From NCBI GenBank assembly GCA_041663205.1, contig JBAZQZ010000019.1, positions 1 to 14,409 on the forward strand: 14,409 nt of DNA, in the 5' to 3' direction. Origin of the DNA: UM-FILTER-38-24 sp041663205. GTDB lineage: Bacteria; Patescibacteriota; Gracilibacteria; UBA1369; LOWO2-01-FULL-3. Positions 7,085 through 13,603 of this stretch are shown in pieces. How positions within the stretch are numbered: the stretch's first letter is position 1; each line of letters begins with the position of its first letter. The notes under the pieces are model-generated. The model was not told where the DNA came from, searched no databases, and worked only from the letters and a program-made list of their open reading frames with translations. The translations under genes and the position numbers were made by a program.

Positions 7085-7106
7085 AATCTTGATTTAAGAC
7101 TACTAA

Positions 7107-7135
7107 ATTAAACAACAAAACAAGGGAAATAGCAA
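7107..7135 (-). promoter_or_regulatory. Sigma70-type promoter for rmlA
   Basis: On the minus strand TTGCTA (7135-7130), a 17-base spacer and TTTAAT (7112-7107). The start would be near 7100, about 16 bases before the rmlA ATG. It sits in the 60-base rmlD-rmlA gap and gives rmlA expression independent of proS-rmlD. Confidence 0.55.
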
Positions 7136-7144
7136 CCTCAACTT

Positions 7145-8011
7145 CTAATAAGGAGCAATTATAAAATATTTCCTCAAATAATCCTTCACCGCTCTTCTCC
7201 AAGGTCTCATCTCAAACTTAAATTTTGTACTTTTCAACGTGGAATATTTTGGCCTTTTCGCAATTCGATTTAGCCTGTCCGAAGTGATTTCCTCCACTTT
7301 TGTATCCAAAAAAAGAATCTTGAAAATACTGGCGGCAAAATCACTCCAATTCGTCGTTCCGCTGTTCGTGACGTGATAAATACCATATTTTAAAGCACTT
7401 TTTCTGTGCGCGGAATTCTCGATAAAAGCCGTTATAACTTTCTCTGCAAGATCTTTCGTGTAAGTAGGCGAGCCAAATTGGTCATTCACAACGCTCACTT
7501 TTGATTTTTCTTTCCCTAAAACCGCCATCGTATCGACAAAATTTTTCCCGTTTTCTCCGAAGAGCCACGAAGTTCTGATTATATAAAATCTTTTCATGTT
7601 CTTGGAAATGAGCTTCTCTCCAAGCAATTTTGATTCCCCGTAAACATTTATAGGGCAGGGGACATCCGTTTCTTTCCATATTTTTTTATGCCCGTCAAAA
7701 ACATAATCGGTGCTAAAATGAACCAAAACAGTTTTGTAAATTTTACACAACTCCGCGATTTGTCCAACAGCGTTTCCATTGATATCCATTGCCAAATCGC
7801 GATTTTTCTCCGCATCATCCACGGCCGTATACGCCGCCGCATTCACAACAACATCGGGCTTCAATTCATCAAAAAGAATCTTTATCCTTTCTTTGTCCAT
7901 CAGGTCACATTCACTGCTCGTAAAGCCAAAAACCATATGTCCGTGATCGGAAAGATTTTCATATAAACACGAGCCCAACATGCCGGATTTTCCGAACAAA
8001 AGAATTCTCAT
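7145..8011 (-). CDS. rmlD: dTDP-4-dehydrorhamnose reductase
   Basis: RmlD reduces dTDP-4-keto-L-rhamnose with NAD(P)H to dTDP-L-rhamnose, the last step of the pathway. The 288 residues match family size. The Rossmann loop is GKSGMLG (7-13). VVVNAAAYTAVDDAE (54-68), FSTDYVFDG (99-107) and the YGESK catalytic Tyr-x-x-x-Lys (124-128) are all in place, as are RTSWLFG (146-152) and the NDQFGSPTY substrate-region motif. The C-terminus has the family's RPKYSTL stretch. The ATG at 8011 lies five bases after the proS stop, so the two genes are very probably on one transcript. The stop is TAG. Its presence argues that the cluster makes L-rhamnose rather than only an amino sugar. Confidence 0.94.
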   Translation of the reverse strand: MRILLFGKSGMLGSCLYENLSDHGHMVFGFTSSECDLMDKERIKILFDELKPDVVVNAAAYTAVDDAEKNRDLAMDINGNAVGQIAELCKIYKTVLVHFSTDYVFDGHKKIWKETDVPCPINVYGESKLLGEKLISKNMKRFYIIRTSWLFGENGKNFVDTMAVLGKEKSKVSVVNDQFGSPTYTKDLAEKVITAFIENSAHRKSALKYGIYHVTNSGTTNWSDFAASIFKILFLDTKVEEITSDRLNRIAKRPKYSTLKSTKFKFEMRPWRRAVKDYLRKYFIIAPY

Positions 8012-8016
8012 GAAAA

Positions 8017-9312
8017 TTATTTTTGAAATTCTTTGATCTTCTCAATAAGGCTTGCAGTAGGGACAATCTCGCTTTCACTGTTTACTCTTTCTTTCCATTC
8101 GACACCTTTTGATTCAAGCGTTCGCTTGCTGACAACAATTCTCAAAGGAATTCCGACCAAATCGGAATCTTTCAATTTCACTCCGGCCGTAGCGTCGCGG
8201 TCATCAAACAAAACCTCGATGCCTTCTCCCAAAAGTTTTTCGTACAAACTTTCCGCATTTTTCAAAACATCCTCGTCGTTTCCCAAAGAAATCAAATTTA
8301 TCAAATAAGGAGCAACACTTTTTGGCCAGATTATGCCCTTTTCATCATGTTTCGCCTCAACGATTGTCCCGACCAAGCGAGTCGTCCCGATCCCGTAACA
8401 TCCCATAACAACAGGCTTTAAAGTCCCGTCTTTATCGGCAAATCTCAATCCGAAAGCGTCCGAAAACTTTGTTCCGAGTTTGAAAATATTTCCCGCCTCA
8501 ACGGCTTTGATTTCCGAAAGAGGTTTCTTGCATTTTGGGCAAGGGATGCCATTTTTCAAGTCTGCAAGAGTTTTTCCATAAATAAATCCATCCTTGTGTC
8601 CTTCCGCGACCTCAAGATTTTGCGCAATTCCACATTTTTCACAAAGAACAATAGTGTCCTCTCCCGCAGGTGTTTCAATAGAAAATTCATGCGAAAATTT
8701 ATCCGAAAATATTCCTCCCGAGGCCTCGATTATGTAAGCCTTAAGCCCACATCTCTCGAATACATTGAAATAAGCCTTTTTCATGATTTCATAATATCTG
8801 TCCAGGTCGGCTTCATCGGTATGAAAACTGTAAAGATCTTTCATTCCGAATTCACGTCCGCGAAGAAGCCCTGATTTTGCCCTCGGTTCATCCCGGAATT
8901 TTGTTTGAATTTGATAAACGCTGAACGGCAAATCTTTATAAGATTGAATATATTTTGCGGCCAGGGGAGTGACAGTTTCCTCATGGCTGGGCCCAAAAAC
9001 AAACTCCTTATCTCCACTTGCGCGAGTTTTATACAAAATTTCATCCATGCTTTTTCTTCGTCCCGTGGTCTCCCAAAGATCGGAAGGATGCAACGCCGGC
9101 ATAAGGATTTCTTGGCCTTCCACTGCGTTCATTTCCTCTCGGATAATATTGCAGACTTTAGTCAAAACCCTCTGTCCAAGCGGCAAAAAATTATAAATTC
9201 CCGCCGAAAGTTTTTCGATAAACCCCGCCTGCGTAAGAAGTTTCGCATTCACGCTATCCGCATCACACGGCGGATTATGCCTTGTACGTCCGAAAAGTTT
9301 GCTGTATTTCAT
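8017..9312 (-). CDS. proS: Prolyl-tRNA synthetase, short form without the INS editing domain
   Basis: This class II synthetase charges tRNA-Pro with proline. The catalytic core is intact: a motif 1 region with GIYNFLPLGQRVL (38-50), motif 2 FRDEPRAKSG...RGREFGMKDLYSF (139-163) and motif 3 GCYGIGTTRLVG (304-315). The anticodon-binding domain covers about 335-431. Common bacterial ProRS is about 570 residues, with an INS domain of roughly 180 residues between motifs 2 and 3 that clears Ala-tRNA-Pro. Here that site holds only about 50 residues, with two Cys-x-x-Cys pairs (224-227 and 258-261) that look like a zinc ribbon. Cis editing of alanine is therefore probably absent. The gene follows its own extended -10 promoter and leads proS-rmlD. 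No T-box or other leader structure was seen. Confidence 0.96.
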   Translation of the reverse strand: MKYSKLFGRTRHNPPCDADSVNAKLLTQAGFIEKLSAGIYNFLPLGQRVLTKVCNIIREEMNAVEGQEILMPALHPSDLWETTGRRKSMDEILYKTRASGDKEFVFGPSHEETVTPLAAKYIQSYKDLPFSVYQIQTKFRDEPRAKSGLLRGREFGMKDLYSFHTDEADLDRYYEIMKKAYFNVFERCGLKAYIIEASGGIFSDKFSHEFSIETPAGEDTIVLCEKCGIAQNLEVAEGHKDGFIYGKTLADLKNGIPCPKCKKPLSEIKAVEAGNIFKLGTKFSDAFGLRFADKDGTLKPVVMGCYGIGTTRLVGTIVEAKHDEKGIIWPKSVAPYLINLISLGNDEDVLKNAESLYEKLLGEGIEVLFDDRDATAGVKLKDSDLVGIPLRIVVSKRTLESKGVEWKERVNSESEIVPTASLIEKIKEFQK

Positions 9313-9335
9313 TTTGTAATTTTAAATTCCGATAA

Positions 9336-9364
9336 AATATAGCACTAAGAGGGGAAATTTGGAA
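9336..9364 (-). promoter_or_regulatory. Promoter for proS with extended -10
   Basis: On the minus strand TTCCAA (9364-9359), a 17-base spacer and TATATT (9341-9336), preceded by the extended -10 TGC (9344-9342). The start would be near 9329, about 17 bases before the ATG. The weak -35 hexamer is exactly the one read in the other direction as TTGGAA by the opposing promoter. Confidence 0.55.
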
Positions 9365-9388
9365 ATTGAAGTTATTTAGGTGTATATT
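9359..9388 (+). promoter_or_regulatory. Promoter candidate for the orphan hypothetical gene
   Basis: TTGGAA (9359-9364), an 18-base spacer and TATATT (9383-9388). The start would be near 9395 and the leader about 20 bases. The leader is AT-rich with no Shine-Dalgarno motif. Confidence 0.45.
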
Positions 9389-9414
9389 CAGCCTCCTATT
9401 TTAAAATAATAATT

Positions 9415-9942
9415 ATGTTGGACGAAGCGGCAAGGAAAGAAATAGAGGAGACAAGAGCTTTTCAAGGGGGTGCGTCTTTACAATGTGCTTATTTCGATTA
9501 TGAGCACTATACTGAAGGATTGTCATTCGGTATGGCACCACCCTCGTCAGCGCTTCGTTCAACACATTCCAGGATGAGAGAGAATTGCATGCATTTTGAT
9601 TCTAAATATTGTGAGCAATTAGGCGCAAAGCCCTTGACAGTGCTGGCACCTGAACAGGAAACTTGGACATGCTTGTCTCCGCTGGTTCACGATTTTCTTG
9701 GAAGATTTAAAATATTTATAGATGGATACGATAGTGAGCAAAACGAAGAATCGAAAAAAACCACATTGAAAACTTTATTGAACGAATATTGGGATTTAAT
9801 ACAAAAATGGAATGTCATTTCCCAATCCTACAAGGCAAAAGAATTTTTCAAATCCGACGAACAAGTCGCCGAAAGAGAACAAGCTATTCGTGCTTTGATA
9901 GAAAGCATAAAAGCAAAAACAAAAGCGCAACAAGAGAAATAA
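9415..9942 (+). CDS. Hypothetical protein, Cys/His-containing N-terminal half and helical C-terminus
   Basis: I do not recognise this 175-residue protein. The first half (about 1-95) has four Cys (24, 58, 66, 86) and several His (31, 51, 60, 92), which might bind a metal or form disulfides, but the spacing matches no zinc finger I know. The second half (about 96-175) is charged and helical, with WDLIQKWNVISQSYKAKEFF and a Lys/Glu-rich tail. No signal peptide or membrane helix is seen. Codon use in the first half is less biased toward the GAA/AAA/ATC style of the neighbours, a mild sign of different history. It is the only plus-strand gene between proS and rmlB, has a candidate promoter, and ends five bases from the rmlB stop. 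Length, start and promoter support it as a real gene. Confidence 0.7.
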   Translation: MLDEAARKEIEETRAFQGGASLQCAYFDYEHYTEGLSFGMAPPSSALRSTHSRMRENCMHFDSKYCEQLGAKPLTVLAPEQETWTCLSPLVHDFLGRFKIFIDGYDSEQNEESKKTTLKTLLNEYWDLIQKWNVISQSYKAKEFFKSDEQVAEREQAIRALIESIKAKTKAQQEK

Positions 9943-9947
9943 ACCCC

Positions 9948-10982
9948 CTACCTCGTCGCCTTCTGTGGCGTTTTGCTCACGACCCCATGCTTTCTTTCCT
10001 CCAACTTATCCATCAATTTCTCAGCCCACTCCTCATGCGCGCGGTACCAATCAAAAGTTTTCGCAATACCTTCCGCGAAATTAACGGATGGCTTCCAACC
10101 GAGCTCGTTTTGAAGTTTTGTGGAATCAATCGCATAACGACGATCATGCGCCAAACGATCATTTACATAAGTTATCAGACTTTCATCTTTCCCCAAAAAT
10201 TCCAGCAAAAATTTTGTAATTTCAAGATTTGTTTTCTCATTATTCCCGCCAACATTGTAAACGTCTCCAACCCGTCCCTTAGCCAAAACCATGTCAATCG
10301 CACGGCAGTGATCTATCACATAAAGCCAATCTCTCACATTTTTTCCGTCTCCATAAACCGGCACGGGCTTGTTTTCCGCAATCAGCCTGAAGAAATAGGG
10401 GATTAGCTTTTCCGGGAATTGATACGGACCATAATTATTGCTACATCTCGTGATGGTCACCGGCATTTGATAAGTCTCAAAATAGCTCAATACAAGCAAA
10501 TCCGCAGAGGCTTTCGAAGCCGCATAAGGGCAATTCGGCTTGATGGAAGTTTCCTCAGTAAAATAATCTTTCGAATCGGTCCCAAGATCTCCATAAACCT
10601 CATCAGTCGAAACTTGATGAAATCTTTTCACCCCATTCAAACGAGAAGCATCAAGCACATTATGCGTCCCCACGATATTAGTAAGGACGAAAATACTAGG
10701 ACCAGTAATACTTCGATCCACATGAGTCTCCGCCGCAAAATTCACAACAATATCAAATTTTTCTTTTTCAAAAAGCGCATCTGTGAAGCCTTTATCGACA
10801 ATATCTCCTTGCACAAAATGAACACGCGGACTTTCCAAAACGTCGCTTAAATTATCCAAATTTCCGGCATAAGTCAGTTTATCCAAAACATAAATCTGAT
10901 CATCGGGATAATTCTCAAACCTGTAATGTACGAAGTTGCTTCCAATAAAACCCGCTCCACCTGTAATTAATATTTTAGCCAT
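9948..10982 (-). CDS. rmlB: dTDP-glucose 4,6-dehydratase
   Basis: RmlB converts dTDP-glucose to dTDP-4-keto-6-deoxyglucose using tightly bound NAD. The 344-residue protein starts with the Rossmann motif GGAGFIGSNFV (8-18). The catalytic STDEVYG (125-131) carries the Asp-Glu pair specific to 4,6-dehydratases, and the Tyr-x-x-x-Lys is YAASK (153-157). TRCSNNYGPYQFPEKLIP (178-195), RDWLYV and the YNVGG motif are also typical. The final 25 residues are basic and variable. The ATG at 10982 overlaps the end of the cupin gene by eight bases, so the two are translationally coupled. The product feeds either rhamnose synthesis (with RmlC and RmlD) or 3-keto sugars made by FdtA-type isomerases. It converges on the orphan gene with five bases between stops. 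Confidence 0.96.
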   Translation of the reverse strand: MAKILITGGAGFIGSNFVHYRFENYPDDQIYVLDKLTYAGNLDNLSDVLESPRVHFVQGDIVDKGFTDALFEKEKFDIVVNFAAETHVDRSITGPSIFVLTNIVGTHNVLDASRLNGVKRFHQVSTDEVYGDLGTDSKDYFTEETSIKPNCPYAASKASADLLVLSYFETYQMPVTITRCSNNYGPYQFPEKLIPYFFRLIAENKPVPVYGDGKNVRDWLYVIDHCRAIDMVLAKGRVGDVYNVGGNNEKTNLEITKFLLEFLGKDESLITYVNDRLAHDRRYAIDSTKLQNELGWKPSVNFAEGIAKTFDWYRAHEEWAEKLMDKLEERKHGVVSKTPQKATR

Positions 10983-11370
10983 TTACGTATTTTATAAATT
11001 CATTTAAATCATAAATATAATCTTCCGGTACGTAATTCACTGAAGAAATAGCCATAAGTACCGCATCGGGCGAAAAATCATAAAAATCTCTGAAACACAT
11101 TTCATTCATCAAAATCGCATCATCAGGTCCTTGCAAAGAAAATTCTATCCACTTAACACCATCATGAAGTCGCGCTTTCACCGTGCCTTTTTGGCAAACA
11201 TATAATTTTTTTTCATGTTTCACCGCGTGTCCGCCCCTGGGTAAAGTGACATCAGTAAGATAATAAACACGCCTGGGCGTCCAATCGACATAATCTTTCA
11301 TTTCAATCACGGTAAGATTGCCCCGATCATCTTTATGAGTTTTGAGTTTTATTTGTTCCGCTTTTGCCAT
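10975..11370 (-). CDS. FdtA/QdtA-like cupin, putative dTDP-4-oxo-6-deoxyglucose ketoisomerase or epimerase
   Basis: This 131-residue single-domain cupin matches the FdtA/WxcM C-terminal family: DDRGNLTVIE (14-23), RRVYYL (33-38), RGGHAVKHEKKLYVCQKG (45-62), a DG turn, and the closing SSVNYVPEDYIYDLNEF. Characterised relatives isomerise dTDP-4-keto-6-deoxyglucose, RmlB's product, to a 3-keto sugar. The family's His-Ala-His-Lys is His-Ala-Val-Lys here (H48, V50), so one usual active-site His is replaced, though H52 lies close by. No aminotransferase, the usual partner of FdtA, is in the window, whereas rmlD is. It might therefore stand in for the absent RmlC epimerase; this is inference. The ATG at 11370 is preferred over an in-frame TTG at 11376. 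It begins nine bases after infB and overlaps rmlB by eight. Confidence 0.82.
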   Translation of the reverse strand: MAKAEQIKLKTHKDDRGNLTVIEMKDYVDWTPRRVYYLTDVTLPRGGHAVKHEKKLYVCQKGTVKARLHDGVKWIEFSLQGPDDAILMNEMCFRDFYDFSPDAVLMAISSVNYVPEDYIYDLNEFIKYVNG

Positions 11371-11379
11371 CGCCAAAAT

Positions 11380-13545
11380 TTAAACTGTTCGAATTTTCTT
11401 TTCTTGCTTGTAAGCCTCAAGAATATCTCCGACTTGCAAGCTTATATCTCCGATAAATTTTATTCCACATTCATTTCCGGCTCCGATTTCATGTACAACT
11501 TCATCGACTTTTCGCAGAGAATCGAGGACTCCGGTTCCGACAATATTATCGTTATCTTCTTTTGTTCTTCCGCGAATAATGCGTAATTTTGCCTTATTCT
11601 CAAGCTTTCCTGAAAGAACCCTGCACCCGATGACCATTTCTTTTTTCTTTGTCAAAAATATCATCTTCACTTCAGCTCTTCCGATAATAACCTCGACGAT
11701 TTCAGGCTCTAGCAAGCCACTCAAAAGCTTTGTGACTTCTTCAAGCAAATTATAAATAATCGTGTATTTCCTCACCTCGACACCTTCTCTTTCGGCAGTT
11801 CTTTCAACATAAGGCGCATCAAAATCCGCATGAAATCCGACAACGATTCCATGGCTCGCCGCAGCCATAGTTACATCGGATTCGGTGATTGTCCCGACTC
11901 CGCCATGAATAACTTTTATCGCAACATCGTCATTTTTTATTTTTGCCAAAGACTGTTTGATGGCCTCAAGAGACCCTTTTGTGTCAGCCTTAAGCACAAT
12001 TTTCAAAATCTTATCGGACTTGATTTTTGAAATAATTTGTCCGATTGACGAACCTTTTTCTTCATCCCGTTTTTTTGTAATCATGCTGATCTCTTCAGCC
12101 TTTTGTTTCGCCACTTTTTCATCTTTCACGACCTGTAAAATATCTCCGCTCACAGGAGTCGAAGAAAGTCCGGCAATCTGCACCGGAGTCGAAGGATTGG
12201 CCAACCTAAGCGGTTTCCCATTGTGATCGCGCATGAGTTTGATTCTCCCGTGAGTTTTTCCGATGACGACATTATCCATAAGTCGCAAAGTCCCGGTATT
12301 GACAAGAACAGTTGCGACAGGACCAAGACTGTGATCCAAATGCGCTTCTATAACAGTACCGACCGCTTCGCGATCATAATTAGCCTTGAGATTAAGTATT
12401 TCGGCGGTAAGCAAAATCATATCCAACAAATCATCAATTCCTTGCTTCGCCAACGCGGAAACGTGAACAATAACAGTATTTCCGCCCCAATCTTCAGGTT
12501 GAAGTCCGTGTTCTGCAAGCTCGCCCTTCACTCTGTCAGGATTAACGTTTGGTTTATCCATCTTATTCATAGCCACAATAATCGGGACTCCGGCCTCTTT
12601 CGCGTGATTGATAGCTTCGATAGTTTGAGGTTTTACACCTTCATCTGCCGCAACAACAAGCACGGCAATATCGGTGACTTTTGCCCCTCTTGCCCTCATC
12701 GCAGTAAATGCTTCGTGCCCGGGAGTATCAAGAAAAGTGATAAGTTTTCCTTTTTTCTCAACCTGATATGCTCCGATATGCTGAGTGATTCCTCCGGATT
12801 CACCGGAAACAACATCGGTGGAACGAATCGCATCAAGCAGTTTTGTTTTTCCGTGATCGACATGCCCCATTACGCAAACAACGGGCGGGCGCGTTTTAAG
12901 CACACTGCTGTCATCTTCTTTAAGTAGATTGGAAATATTCCCGGCAATAAGCTCTTCGGCGCTTGCGGCAGTCCTGATTCTCTTAAGTTTTACCCCGACG
13001 TCATCGGCAATAATCTGTGCGGTTTCAAAATCAATTTCCTGGTTTATATTTGCGCGTATTCCGTTTTTCATCAATTCCCCGATAATTTTCGCGATTTTTA
13101 TTCCCGTCTTCTCCGCAAATTCTTTCACAGTGATGTAATCCGAAATTTCGACAAAATCCTTTGCCATAGCCGCCTGAACAGGCCTGTCTGCATACGATTT
13201 TTTGCCCAAATCTTTTCCGGCCATTTTTTTTCTTTGGCTTTTTATGATCTCTCTTTCCCTTTCCTGAGCGATAATTTCGTCGTAAAGTTCCGCGACATCA
13301 CGCGGAGTTTCACTCACTTCAAGCAAATCCTTATTCTCAAGAGGTACATCTTCTTTCTTCACATCTTTTTCTGATTCTGCAACATCATTATTTTTCTGAA
13401 GTTCCTCTATAACCAACTGGGCGATATCATCGTCAATAACCCTGGCCTTAGGCGAAACACCGGATCCAAGTTCCTCCAATTTTCCTCTAAGTTCCTTCAA
13501 AGGGATGCCCAATTTTTCCGCGAGATCGCTTAGTTTTGTTGACAT
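11380..13545 (-). CDS. infB: Translation initiation factor IF-2
   Basis: IF-2 is the GTPase that brings fMet-tRNA to the 30S subunit and promotes subunit joining. The 721-residue protein has an IF2_N-like segment at 1-50, a charged linker, and a second IF2_N domain at about 133-188. The GTPase domain carries G1 GHVDHGKT (227-234), G2 GGITQHIGA (251-259), G3 DTPGH (273-277), G4 NKMD (327-330) and G5 SAL (363-365). Domains II to IV follow, ending with the fMet-tRNA-binding C2 domain (CGIKFIGDISLQVGDILEAY). The N-terminal region is short compared with enterobacterial IF-2. The ATG at 13545 fits the start of the N-terminal helix-turn-helix-like fold. It is followed after nine bases by a sugar cupin instead of the frequent neighbour rbfA. 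It is divergent from rmuC. Confidence 0.97.
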   Translation of the reverse strand: MSTKLSDLAEKLGIPLKELRGKLEELGSGVSPKARVIDDDIAQLVIEELQKNNDVAESEKDVKKEDVPLENKDLLEVSETPRDVAELYDEIIAQEREREIIKSQRKKMAGKDLGKKSYADRPVQAAMAKDFVEISDYITVKEFAEKTGIKIAKIIGELMKNGIRANINQEIDFETAQIIADDVGVKLKRIRTAASAEELIAGNISNLLKEDDSSVLKTRPPVVCVMGHVDHGKTKLLDAIRSTDVVSGESGGITQHIGAYQVEKKGKLITFLDTPGHEAFTAMRARGAKVTDIAVLVVAADEGVKPQTIEAINHAKEAGVPIIVAMNKMDKPNVNPDRVKGELAEHGLQPEDWGGNTVIVHVSALAKQGIDDLLDMILLTAEILNLKANYDREAVGTVIEAHLDHSLGPVATVLVNTGTLRLMDNVVIGKTHGRIKLMRDHNGKPLRLANPSTPVQIAGLSSTPVSGDILQVVKDEKVAKQKAEEISMITKKRDEEKGSSIGQIISKIKSDKILKIVLKADTKGSLEAIKQSLAKIKNDDVAIKVIHGGVGTITESDVTMAAASHGIVVGFHADFDAPYVERTAEREGVEVRKYTIIYNLLEEVTKLLSGLLEPEIVEVIIGRAEVKMIFLTKKKEMVIGCRVLSGKLENKAKLRIIRGRTKEDNDNIVGTGVLDSLRKVDEVVHEIGAGNECGIKFIGDISLQVGDILEAYKQEKKIRTV

Positions 13546-13576
13546 AAGTTTCTTAAGCTGTAAAAATCGTACGTAG

Positions 13577-13603
13577 TTTATACTAAAGATATGGAAGTTG
13601 CAA
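13577..13603 (-). promoter_or_regulatory. Promoter candidate for infB
   Basis: On the minus strand TATAAA (13582-13577) is a good -10 box, with a possible TTGCAA -35 (13603-13598) at a short 15-base spacing inside the rmuC coding region. The start would be near 13570 and the leader about 25 bases. The -10 box overlaps the opposing rmuC -10 box. Confidence 0.4.
13579..13584 (+). promoter_or_regulatory. -10 box for rmuC, predicting a leaderless mRNA
   Basis: TATACT (13579-13584) lies six bases before the rmuC ATG at 13591. The usual distance from -10 to start would put the first transcribed base on or next to the A of the ATG. No good -35 box is seen at normal spacing. Confidence 0.4.

Noticed and set aside
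9957..9974. Short hairpin CGCC-ttctgt-GGCG followed by TTTT just past the orphan gene, as an intrinsic terminator.
   Set aside because: A four-base stem with four T is too weak, and the bases are coding sequence at the 3' end of rmlB.
11371..11376. TTG start two codons upstream for the FdtA-like cupin.
   Set aside because: An ATG lies six bases further on, at 11370, with the same downstream protein; neither has a Shine-Dalgarno motif, so the common codon is preferred.
12223..12927. A 234-codon plus-strand frame opposite infB.
   Set aside because: It is antisense to the conserved GTPase and later domains of IF-2, and its translation resembles no protein fold.
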